Assembly (NCBI GenBank): GCA_020436955.1
Contig: JAGQWW010000124.1
Span: 1 to 7,100 of the forward strand
Reading direction: 5' to 3'
DNA: 7,100 nucleotides
Source of the DNA: Saprospiraceae bacterium
Lineage (GTDB): Bacteria; Bacteroidota; Bacteroidia; Chitinophagales; Saprospiraceae
The number at the start of each line of letters is the position of its first letter. Positions within the stretch are counted from its first letter, which is position 1. Below the pieces are notes generated by a model. That model worked only from the letters and a program-made list of their open reading frames with translations, was not told where the DNA came from and did no database searches. Both the position numbers and the translations under genes were made by a program. Below are positions 1 through 6,013 of this stretch, one piece after another.

Positions 1-87
1 GCAATTATTTCCCATAATCGGTGACAAGAAAATCTGGTACAACCTGATGGGTAAAATAAATAGCTGCCGAAGTAACTTCTGTATCAA
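1..87 (-). CDS. yidD: Membrane protein insertion efficiency factor YidD (5' part, cut by window edge)
   Basis: Only the first 29 codons are visible; the gene continues past the left edge. The translation carries the hallmark YidD N-terminus: a hydrophobic start followed by IRLYQIFLSPIMGNNC (residues 14-29), matching the family pattern R-x-Y-Q-x3-S-P-x2-G-x2-C found in E. coli YidD. YidD is a small (about 70-85 residue) inner-membrane-associated protein that assists YidC-dependent insertion of membrane proteins. The frame has no upstream ATG before an in-frame TAA at 156-154. The best start is TTG at 87-85, which overlaps the TGA stop of the preceding DUF6702 gene as TTGA, suggesting translational coupling. 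An in-frame ATG at 15-13 lies inside the conserved motif and is too late to be the start. The second half of the family signature (CRFxPTCS) lies outside the window. The identity is secure by motif; the TTG start is inferred. Confidence 0.87.
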   Translation of the reverse strand, partial: MIQKLLRQLFILPIRLYQIFLSPIMGNNC

Positions 88-599
88 AATGAGAATTTTT
101 CTTTTGTTTTCCCTTTCATAAAAACCCCAAACTGTCGCTTTTGGTTTTTTACCTTAATATTTGCCAGGTTCTGCTGGTCATCAAATACTTCGGTTAATAA
201 GCTGTACTCCAATTCCACTTGTTTCGGTGCCTGCCATTTTTCCACTTCAAGATATATCCAGATTCCTGCCAGATCTTTTGCCATCTCTTTGCCTAAAAAA
301 GACAAGGGTAATTCCTTTTGGTCCGCCCTAATGACAAAATTCTTTTGGATGTACTTGAAAATGATGCTATCTGCGTCCGGATGCTCCTTTGTAGTGCCAA
401 TTTGTAAAGGCGATTTGGTCCAGGGTTCAAGGCCTAATTCAAAATCGTCTATAAAAATATGCATAGCAATTTGCACATTGGGAGATTCATCTGTAAACTC
501 TATTTCACATTTACTTACATGAAACGGATGCTCATTTGCTACCTTGGATAAAGGTGCATGGAAAAGAGTCAAACACACTATAAAAATCGAAGTAAACAA
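84..599 (-). CDS. DUF6702-like exported protein
   Basis: The 171-residue protein has a hydrophobic N-terminus (residues 2-19, a likely signal peptide) followed by a mature start around NEHPFHVSKCEIEF. The HPF/HPY-x-VS-x-x-EI beginning, the MHIFIDDFELGL segment (47-57) and the FLGKE...WIYLEVE stretch (101-120) fit my recollection of DUF6702, a Bacteroidota family of unknown function with a beta-rich exported domain. The C-terminal end (KEKFSF) is about where family members stop, so it looks full length. The start is TTG at 599-597: a TAA stop in the same frame (602-600) lies directly upstream, so no longer start is possible, and no ATG precedes the signal peptide. It lies 19 nt after the lipoprotein gene and overlaps yidD by 4 nt, so these three are probably cotranscribed. 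The biochemical role is unknown. Confidence 0.8.
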   Translation of the reverse strand: MFTSIFIVCLTLFHAPLSKVANEHPFHVSKCEIEFTDESPNVQIAMHIFIDDFELGLEPWTKSPLQIGTTKEHPDADSIIFKYIQKNFVIRADQKELPLSFLGKEMAKDLAGIWIYLEVEKWQAPKQVELEYSLLTEVFDDQQNLANIKVKNQKRQFGVFMKGKTKEKFSF

Positions 600-618
600 T
601 TATTTTTTCGCTTTAGGT

Positions 619-1065
619 TTATTGTTCTGCGCCTTTAATTTGATTTAGACCTGCATAATATATCAAGTACCAGTCATCTCCCATCTTTGCAAATCTCCTT
701 ACCAGCCCCAGATTACTGTTTTTTAAACGGATGCTTTCTGAAACCAAATTGTCATTTAGCACTAAAAAATTTCTGGTAAATTCATCATCATCCAACAATT
801 GATGATACTTCCAATCATTTCTTTGCCATTTAAATTGTTCATTTCCCATGGTAAGGCTATCTGCATTGGCAGGTAAACCATCCAGGGGAAAAGTGATATG
901 GGCTGTCTGATAGGCAGTGTCTCTATGAAACCGCATATAAAACGCGTTGAAATCGGTAAGGTTTGTCATGCCGGGCGTTTCTGCGGCTTTAGCAGGTCCT
1001 TCTTTACATGCAAATACCCCCAGAAAAAGTAATGTGACAAATGGAATAATCCGGTTCTTAATCAT
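619..1065 (-). CDS. Putative lipoprotein, DUF4348-like
   Basis: This 148-residue protein starts at ATG 1065-1063 with a basic N-region (MIKNR), a hydrophobic core and a lipobox-like VFAC ending at Cys20, so it is probably lipid-anchored after signal peptidase II cleavage. The mature part (about 37-145) has the pattern FNAFYMRFHRD...ITFPLDG...DDWYLIYYAGLN. That layout (a 'DF..F...F..D...Q...I.FPL' opening and a W-x-L closing strand) resembles DUF4348, a small Bacteroidota domain of unknown function; the assignment is from memory of the pattern and is tentative. It is the first gene of an operon with the DUF6702 gene (19 nt gap) and yidD, driven by a good promoter in the 55-bp gap upstream. No catalytic residues are recognisable, so I assign no function. 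Confidence 0.75.
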   Translation of the reverse strand: MIKNRIIPFVTLLFLGVFACKEGPAKAAETPGMTNLTDFNAFYMRFHRDTAYQTAHITFPLDGLPANADSLTMGNEQFKWQRNDWKYHQLLDDDEFTRNFLVLNDNLVSESIRLKNSNLGLVRRFAKMGDDWYLIYYAGLNQIKGAEQ

Positions 1066-1083
1066 AGGTCTGAATTAGAACCG

Positions 1084-1112
1084 CAAAGATAGTCTTATGA
1101 AGGCAATATCAA
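1084..1112 (-). promoter_or_regulatory. Bacteroidota-type sigma-A promoter for the lipoprotein-DUF6702-yidD operon
   Basis: Read on the minus strand, TTG (1112-1110) is followed after exactly 18 nt by TATCTTTG (1091-1084), a perfect match to the -7 consensus TAnnTTTG with its -33 TTG partner at an accepted spacing. The ATG of the lipoprotein gene is 18 nt after the -7 element, giving a short leader of roughly 12 nt. The element lies wholly in the 55-bp gap between the TPR gene stop and the lipoprotein start, so the operon can be transcribed independently of the upstream gene. Confidence 0.65.
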
Positions 1113-1120
1113 GATTTTCT

Positions 1121-3007
1121 TTATTTTAATTGATCTGCTCTCAATTGGTCACTTCTGGCTTTATCAGGTTGTCCTAATAATTGGTGGACCCTGGCACGTT
1201 CTGCATAAAACAAACCTGCACCGGGATCCAATTCTATGGCTTTGTTGAGGTATTGTAATGCTTCGGTCGGTTTGCCCAACAATTTTTGGGTTAATCCTTC
1301 TTCATACCAAACATCAGCATCATAAGGATCTATTTTTAAATAAGCCAAATGGTCCTTGGAAGCCAAAGCATATTCTTTTCTTGTAAAATAAAAGAGGGAA
1401 CGCATCAAGTATGCCTGACCATTGTTTGCATCCAACTCAAGCGCCTTGTTGAAATCGGGCAGAGCAGCATCCAGGTTTCCAATACGTGCATAGGTTGCAC
1501 CCCGATTTACATAAATCTCGCTGATGCTGGTACCAAATTCAACAGCCTTATTAAAATGGAACAAGGCACTATCCAATTGGCCCTGATCAAAAAATATTTT
1601 CCCACGGCTGTTGTAAGGAATATCCTTTTCACGAGATAATTCGATGGACTTTACCAATAAAGATTTTGCTTGTTCCACCTGACCAATACTCTGGTAATAT
1701 TTTCCAAGATTTTGGTAAGGTGTATAGGCTTCAGGTGAACATTCCATGGCATGAGACCAAAGGGTGCCGCCATTTTCCCAAATCTTGTTTTGTTGATAGG
1801 TCATAAAAATGAACACAAGGCTGTACACACCTGCCAATCCCAGAAAGATGGTTTGCTGAGCTGGTTTGAAATGGATTAATTTAGAAAGGTACCAGCCACC
1901 TATAAAGAACAATCCAAAATAAGCGACATAACTGAATCTGTCAGCCATGAGTCCCTGACCTGCTCCCAGTACCTGAAGCAAGAACATGATATTAAAAGTA
2001 AAAAATGCCAGTCCGAAAACCAGCGCCTTTTCATTCTTCATCCAGGCCCAAACGCCTGCACCCAACACAGCAAGGACTCCCAGTGGTGCAATATAGGCGC
2101 CCACCGGCAAATCAGCTTTATAGGGGTATAAAGGTGACATTTGATAGGGGAATACCCACTTAGCAATATACACACAGTAGGAATAAGCACCTACCAATAG
2201 TCTTTCTAAAAAGGTATAGTCTGTAGCATCTTCCAGAGAGCTTTCCTGGCCCAAAAAGTAAACTCCGGCCAATCCGAATACCAGGGAAAGGGCAAAGTGA
2301 GGGATTTTCTCCGTTATCAATTTGAAACTGATTTCCCTGTTCATCCAATAGTCAAGGGCAAGGAGGGACAGCGGAAGGGATACAGCCTGGATTTTTGAGA
2401 AAAGCGAAAGTACAAACAAGACCAAAGTCCAGGTTTTCCATTTTCGGCTTTCTTCTTTATGCAATTGAGCTTTGATCCAGGTATAAATAGCAGCAAAATA
2501 AAAGGCTGCAAACAGTACGTCTTTTCTTTCTGTGATCCAGGCAACGGATTCTACCCTCATCGGATGTATTCCAAACATCAAGGTGGCGAAGACAACTCCC
2601 CAAAAGGGCATGCACATTTTGTCCAGGATTTTATAGACAAAAAATACGCAAACCAGATGAAGTAGGATGTTATTGAAGTGAAAAACCTTGGGGTTGAGGC
2701 CAAAAAAGGCTTTCTCTAGGAAAAAAGTAAAAATGGGTAGGGGATTGTAATTACCAAGAATGGTTCCTGTCTCGGGATTGAAAATCCGTATCAGGTTTTC
2801 CATGTTGATCCTTTCCAGGTTAGGATTTTCGTATAGGTTGACTGGGTCGTCCCAATTGACAAATCCATTTGAAATGGCATTGGCAAATGCTAAAAAGGTA
2901 ACTCCCAAAATGATGAATAATGGGAGATAGTTTTTCTTTTCTACAGCTACTGTACTTTTAGCCTTACCCTGTTTTTTACTGCTTTTACCCGTTTGCTTTT
3001 TCGCCAT
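1121..3007 (-). CDS. GT-C membrane glycosyltransferase-like protein with C-terminal TPR repeats (bacterial TMTC-like)
   Basis: The 628-residue protein has three parts. Residues 1-26 are a very basic Lys-rich cytoplasmic tail. Residues 27-405 hold about 9-11 hydrophobic segments. Residues 425-628 are about six tetratricopeptide repeats (roughly 427-460, 462-493, 496-529, 530-563, 564-597, 598-628), with typical NLGKYYQSIGQVEQA and ALxxFNKAxELD patterns. The first external loop carries NWDDPVNLYENP (51-62), corresponding to the acidic metal/substrate loop of GT-C enzymes and TMTC O-mannosyltransferases. FGIHPMRVESVAWITERKDVL (145-165) and GLMADRFSYV (352-361) are further hallmarks of this bacterial family. 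By homology it would transfer a sugar from a lipid carrier to exported protein, with the TPRs on the outer side of the membrane binding substrate; donor and acceptor are not known. ATG at 3007-3005 is well placed. Gaps to its neighbours (99 and 55 bp) suggest its own or weakly linked transcription. Confidence 0.83.
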   Translation of the reverse strand: MAKKQTGKSSKKQGKAKSTVAVEKKNYLPLFIILGVTFLAFANAISNGFVNWDDPVNLYENPNLERINMENLIRIFNPETGTILGNYNPLPIFTFFLEKAFFGLNPKVFHFNNILLHLVCVFFVYKILDKMCMPFWGVVFATLMFGIHPMRVESVAWITERKDVLFAAFYFAAIYTWIKAQLHKEESRKWKTWTLVLFVLSLFSKIQAVSLPLSLLALDYWMNREISFKLITEKIPHFALSLVFGLAGVYFLGQESSLEDATDYTFLERLLVGAYSYCVYIAKWVFPYQMSPLYPYKADLPVGAYIAPLGVLAVLGAGVWAWMKNEKALVFGLAFFTFNIMFLLQVLGAGQGLMADRFSYVAYFGLFFIGGWYLSKLIHFKPAQQTIFLGLAGVYSLVFIFMTYQQNKIWENGGTLWSHAMECSPEAYTPYQNLGKYYQSIGQVEQAKSLLVKSIELSREKDIPYNSRGKIFFDQGQLDSALFHFNKAVEFGTSISEIYVNRGATYARIGNLDAALPDFNKALELDANNGQAYLMRSLFYFTRKEYALASKDHLAYLKIDPYDADVWYEEGLTQKLLGKPTEALQYLNKAIELDPGAGLFYAERARVHQLLGQPDKARSDQLRADQLK

Positions 3008-3106
3008 TTGATATTACTTTTTACAACCATACGAATTTCGGGCAAATGGGATACATTTTAAAGCTATAAGTTCTTATTCTTCTTGATTTTGTGAAGGATA
3101 ATCTGC

Positions 3107-4024
3107 TTAGGTTTTTATGAACTTTTTGACATGCAATTGCCCAAAACGGTCCTTAAGGTAAAGTAAATACAATCCCTTTGGCAATTCAGCAATAGAAATT
3201 TGTCCATTTTGTATCATCCCTTTTTTGATAATAATTCCATTTGAAGAAAATATGGAATACGCTTTTGGTTGAATTTGTCCGGGGATTCTTAACAGGTCGG
3301 TGGCCGGATTTGGGTACAAATTTATTGTGTCCAATAAAATATCTGTTGCATTCACCATTACCCTGCAAGGGGACCATCCTGGAAAAGGTGAAGGAAGAAA
3401 ACGAATGCCGTATATTTTCCTCAGACCTTGTCCTTGAACTTCCTTTTCGATTGATAAGGGTAAAAAACCAGTATTAACGAGTAGGTTTGAATCAGGGATA
3501 AAATCAAAAGCGTTTTCATTAGCCATACAATGGTACAGGGTGTCTGAATATTCTAACCAATCAAAGGGGTCTGTGTATTGATCAGCGTCATGAAAAGTGA
3601 GTAAACTACCTTTGACACAATTGTCTGAAATGAATTGGTCACGATCCCAAAAAAGGGTCACGGGTGGATATTTAGCCTGGACGTAAACCACCATGTCATC
3701 TCCAAACAAACAATTGTCTGGGTTAAAAGGAATTTTCTCTGCTGAAGTAATAAGCTTCTTGGATAATTTTAGGTGTAGATTGTTGGTCTTTTTCAGAATG
3801 CCAGCGCGGATTTCCAATACTTCGTCAAAAGGAGTTGAAAGTTCTTCCTCTCCAAATAATGGATCAATATCAGTAGTAGCAGCGGTGTCAAATCCAAGGT
3901 AGACAGAATCTACATTGCCAATTGCATCTTTCGCGTATAAAGTGAATTGAAAATTGGGAATCAGTTGACTATGCAACGGTAAAACAAAAGTCATTATGAC
4001 AAGTAGGATGTTTAAGCTTTTCAT
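3107..4024 (-). CDS. Secreted protein with T9SS type A C-terminal sorting domain
   Basis: The 305-residue protein begins with a clear signal peptide (about 1-19, core LNILLVIMTFVLPL, likely cleavage near LHSQ). The last ~70 residues form a type A sorting domain: the INLYPNPATDLLRI opening (234-247), a beta-rich middle with YSIFSSNG, the LPKGLYLLYL strand (281-290) and a basic end VKKFIKT. Such domains direct cargo through the type IX secretion system and are removed when the protein is surface-anchored or released. The region in between (20-230) has no domain I can name. It contains an opening FTLYAKDAIGNVDSVYLGFD and an acidic IDPLFGEEE segment, a pattern I associate with Bacteroidota surface proteins, and four cysteines (105, 136, 166, 220) that could form disulfides. 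It lies downstream of rpoN but is separated from it by a strong terminator. Confidence 0.8.
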   Translation of the reverse strand: MKSLNILLVIMTFVLPLHSQLIPNFQFTLYAKDAIGNVDSVYLGFDTAATTDIDPLFGEEELSTPFDEVLEIRAGILKKTNNLHLKLSKKLITSAEKIPFNPDNCLFGDDMVVYVQAKYPPVTLFWDRDQFISDNCVKGSLLTFHDADQYTDPFDWLEYSDTLYHCMANENAFDFIPDSNLLVNTGFLPLSIEKEVQGQGLRKIYGIRFLPSPFPGWSPCRVMVNATDILLDTINLYPNPATDLLRIPGQIQPKAYSIFSSNGIIIKKGMIQNGQISIAELPKGLYLLYLKDRFGQLHVKKFIKT

Positions 4025-4048
4025 AGGCTGAATTTTACAACAAGATAA

Positions 4049-4062
4049 AAGGAAATTTCCTT
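4049..4062. promoter_or_regulatory. Perfect 14-bp palindrome, candidate operator
   Basis: AAGGAAATTTCCTT is identical to its own reverse complement over all 14 bases. It sits 25 nt before the start codon of the T9SS cargo gene and just downstream of a candidate -7 element, about where transcription would start. This is the usual place for a repressor-binding site. The palindrome is directly visible; an operator role is inference, and no cognate regulator is present in the window. Confidence 0.4.
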
Positions 4063-4064
4063 AA

Positions 4065-4093
4065 CAAATTATAAGACCATATTGATTTAGCAA
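4065..4093 (-). promoter_or_regulatory. Candidate promoter of the T9SS cargo gene
   Basis: On the minus strand TTG (4093-4091) is followed after 17 nt by TATAATTTG (4073-4065). This resembles the Bacteroidota TTG / TAnnTTTG pair but with three rather than two bases between TA and TTTG, and it also contains the sequence TATAAT. It lies between the rpoN terminator and the start codon at 4024, the only place an independent promoter could be. The imperfect -7 element keeps confidence modest. Confidence 0.4.
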
Positions 4094-4113
4094 TTGAAAT
4101 GACTATAAAAAGA

Positions 4114-4147
4114 AAAAGCCCGGCTACTCGAAAGTGACCGGGCTTTT
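4114..4147 (-). terminator. Intrinsic terminator after rpoN
   Basis: AAAAGCCCGG (4114-4123) is the exact reverse complement of CCGGGCTTTT (4138-4147). The 14-nt middle can extend the stem by four more pairs around a CGAA tetraloop with one C-A mismatch. On the minus strand the hairpin begins 18 nt after the rpoN stop and is followed by a T-rich tail. The A/T flanks are symmetric, so it could stop transcription from both directions, but no plus-strand gene ends here. It separates rpoN from the T9SS cargo gene. Confidence 0.88.
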
Positions 4148-4165
4148 CTTAGGGGGGTGTTGCTT

Positions 4166-5710
4166 TTATAATTCTTTACGCAAGCGCGCCACCGGGATGT
4201 TTAGTTGCTCTCTATATTTTGCAACGGTTCTCCTGGCGATATTATAGCCGCGCTTTTGCAGCATATTTTTTAATTTCTCATCAGAAAATGGTTTACGCTT
4301 ATTCTCTTCATTGATAATTTCCGTAAGAATCTTCTTTACTTCCAGGGTAGAAACTTCTTCTCCTTCATTGGTTTGTAAAGACTCTGAAAAGAATTCTTTA
4401 AGGCGTTTGGTGCCAAATTCTGTTTGGACAAATTTACTGTTGGCTACCCTTGACACGGTTGAGATATCCAATCCAGTAATGTCTGCAATGTCCTTTAAAA
4501 TCATAGGACGCAAACGTTTTGGGTCACCGGTCAGGAAGTAATCGTATTGATACTGCATGATAGAGTACATGGTTTTGTACATGGTCTGTTGCCTTTGAAT
4601 GATGGCATCAATAAACCATTTTGCAGAATCAATTTTTTGTTTGATAAACATGATTGCTTCCTTCTCTTGCCTGTTGGCACGACGTCCTTTGTGGTTGTCT
4701 TTGTATGCCAACAACATCTCGCGGTAATAATCATTTACGCGAAGTTCAGGAGCATTGCGTGAGTTGAGTGATAATTCCAATTCTCCATCTCTGTTTTCGA
4801 TGATGAAATCAGGTACTATGTAGTTGATGGAATCTCGTGTACTGTTAGGATTGAATCCACTAGCGGGTTTAGGGTTGAGTTTGAGTATCACATCAATAGA
4901 ATATTTGAGTTGTTCCTCAGGAATATTCAATTGACGCTGGAGTTTAGGGTAATGTTTTTTAGTGAACTCGTCAAAATAGTTCGTGATTATCTTTTTAGAA
5001 ATCTGGAAGGTGTTGAGGTCATCATCATCCAGTTCCTCAGTTTTCATTTTCTGATTGATTTGCAGCAATAAACATTCCTGCAGGTCCCTGGCGCCTGTGC
5101 CGGGCGGATCAAATTTTTGTACTTTATCTAGGGTCTTAAGTATTTCTTCTTCAGAGGCAAAAATATTTTGAGAAAACATTAAATCATCGATGATGGCAAT
5201 CGGGTCACGGCGAAGGTATCCGTCGTCGTCAATACTTCCGATTATCTGTCTGGCGATCAATTCTTCGCGCTCATCTTTTAAGTCGAGCATACCTAATTGT
5301 TGTTCCAGGTATTCGTGGAACGTATTTTCTACCGGGATAGGAATACTGCGGTCTTCTTCGTCAGGATTGTAGCTGTCGCCTCTGGTCTTGTAGCTGGAAG
5401 GGTCGTCTTCCATGAATTCAACCAGGTATTCATCGAGTTCAAAATCATCTTCTTTGAGATAATCTTCCTCGTTGTTGTCATCATCTTTTTCTGAATCGCT
5501 TTCTCCTCCACCTCTTTCAATATCGTCGTTGGATGTTTCAAAAGGGTCATCTTTATCATCTTCCCCTTCTTCCAATGCAGGATTGGCTTCTAATTCTTCC
5601 TTAATACGTTGTTCAAGTGTAGCGGTCGGGATTTGCAATAACTTCATCAGCTGTATCTGTTGTGGAGACAGCTTCTGAATCATTTTCTGGGACTGCGTTT
5701 GTCTAAGCAT
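4166..5710 (-). CDS. rpoN: RNA polymerase sigma-54 factor
   Basis: The 514-residue protein has the complete sigma-54 layout. Region I (about 4-47) is the Gln/Leu-rich activator-contact region, with QSQKMIQKLSPQQIQLMKLLQIP and the ELEANPALEE end. Region II (about 48-120) is a strongly acidic linker dominated by Asp and Glu. The core-binding domain follows (about 125-320), including GSIDDDGYL and KFDPPGTGARDLQECLLLQ. The DNA-binding part has a helix-turn-helix around ADITGLDISTVSRVANSKFVQT (409-430, recognising the -12 element). The RpoN box ARRTVAKYRE (492-501) near the C-terminus contacts -24. Sigma-54 directs RNA polymerase to -24/-12 promoters and needs an AAA+ enhancer-binding protein to open DNA; none is encoded here. 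Length is close to the family norm. The start ATG at 5710 directly precedes region I. It is transcribed divergently from the acyltransferase gene and followed by a strong terminator, so it is probably monocistronic. Confidence 0.97.
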   Translation of the reverse strand: MLRQTQSQKMIQKLSPQQIQLMKLLQIPTATLEQRIKEELEANPALEEGEDDKDDPFETSNDDIERGGGESDSEKDDDNNEEDYLKEDDFELDEYLVEFMEDDPSSYKTRGDSYNPDEEDRSIPIPVENTFHEYLEQQLGMLDLKDEREELIARQIIGSIDDDGYLRRDPIAIIDDLMFSQNIFASEEEILKTLDKVQKFDPPGTGARDLQECLLLQINQKMKTEELDDDDLNTFQISKKIITNYFDEFTKKHYPKLQRQLNIPEEQLKYSIDVILKLNPKPASGFNPNSTRDSINYIVPDFIIENRDGELELSLNSRNAPELRVNDYYREMLLAYKDNHKGRRANRQEKEAIMFIKQKIDSAKWFIDAIIQRQQTMYKTMYSIMQYQYDYFLTGDPKRLRPMILKDIADITGLDISTVSRVANSKFVQTEFGTKRLKEFFSESLQTNEGEEVSTLEVKKILTEIINEENKRKPFSDEKLKNMLQKRGYNIARRTVAKYREQLNIPVARLRKEL

Positions 5711-5753
5711 AAAATCTTCTCGTTCGGTTAAGAATAGTGTTCCACGGTTTCGG

Positions 5754-5767
5754 TTTTAATGCAATTT
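5754..5767 (+). repeat. 14-bp direct repeat, copy 1
   Basis: TTTTAATGCAATTT here is identical to copy 2 at 5833-5846. The copies start 79 bp apart, both upstream of rpoN. On the minus strand this copy lies 16 nt after a TATATTTTG element. Confidence 0.6.
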
Positions 5768-5783
5768 TCCCATGCTATTAAGA

Positions 5784-5792
5784 CAAAATATA
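5784..5792 (-). promoter_or_regulatory. Candidate -7 element of rpoN (repeated 9-mer, copy 1)
   Basis: On the minus strand this reads TATATTTTG, close to the Bacteroidota -7 consensus TAnnTTTG but with one extra base. It is 73 nt before the rpoN ATG. The same 9-mer recurs at 5889-5881. No TTG is found at the expected upstream distance, so a promoter role is uncertain. Confidence 0.3.
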
Positions 5793-5832
5793 CACGCATT
5801 TTGTTTGACGTGCCCTCCCTGTCGACCCGATT

Positions 5833-5846
5833 TTTTAATGCAATTT
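5833..5846 (+). repeat. 14-bp direct repeat, copy 2
   Basis: Identical to 5754-5767 (TTTTAATGCAATTT). Together with the 9-mer CAAAATATA downstream on the plus strand it forms the second copy of a two-part module. The gap inside the module is 34 nt here and 16 nt in copy 1. Confidence 0.6.
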
Positions 5847-5880
5847 GTGTGTAGTTAGATCGGGTGCGTTAGTGCTTGTT

Positions 5881-5889
5881 CAAAATATA
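5881..5889 (-). promoter_or_regulatory. Candidate distal -7 element of rpoN (repeated 9-mer, copy 2)
   Basis: On the minus strand this reads TATATTTTG, identical to the element at 5792-5784. It would give an rpoN leader of about 165 nt. No well-spaced TTG precedes it. It may be a second promoter, part of a duplicated regulatory module, or chance in AT-rich DNA. Confidence 0.22.
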
Positions 5890-6013
5890 TGCCAAAAATT
5901 TTTAATATGTTAATTTTAGGGTCGGGGAAGTCAAAAAATCCTGATATTGAGGGGACGATATCTAAACGAAAATTGTATTTTGTCCTTACAAATTTAAAAA
6001 ATTATAAACTAAG

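Larger units (their letters stand above)
5711..6013. promoter_or_regulatory. Divergent intergenic region between rpoN and the acyltransferase gene
   Basis: This 303-bp AT-rich stretch must hold promoters for both flanking genes. I see no convincing open reading frame or structured RNA. It contains a 14-bp direct repeat and a 9-bp direct repeat arranged in the same order twice (listed separately), and a 7-bp inverted repeat ACCCGAT (5825-5831) / ATCGGGT (5859-5865) with a 27-nt spacer. On the plus strand TGTATTTTG (5974-5982) lies 31 nt before the acyltransferase ATG and could be its -7 region, but no correctly spaced TTG accompanies it. Confidence 0.5.

Noticed and set aside
8..117. An open minus-strand frame reading through the DUF6702 stop region to ...FLVTDYGK and a stop near the left edge, which could suggest a frameshifted extension.
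   Set aside because: It has no start codon, the DUF6702 protein already ends where the family usually ends, and another frame of the same DNA encodes the clear YidD motif.
1192..1205. TGGCACG followed by TGCA, resembling a -24/-12 promoter.
   Set aside because: The GG-to-GC spacing is 8 rather than 10 nt, and it lies inside the TPR coding region on the opposite strand with no gene to drive.
3024..3031. Minus-strand TATGGTTG before the TPR glycosyltransferase gene as a -7 element.
   Set aside because: One mismatch, and the nearest upstream TTG is only 11 nt away, too close for a -33 element.
4675..4690. TGGCACG on the plus strand, resembling the -24 half of a sigma-54 promoter.
   Set aside because: No TTGC follows at the required spacing, and it lies inside the rpoN coding region.
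5190..5678. Long overlapping open frames on both strands opposite the first third of rpoN.
   Set aside because: They are low-complexity shadows of the acidic sigma-54 linker (Ser/Ile/Phe-rich antisense of Asp/Glu codons) with no recognisable domain.
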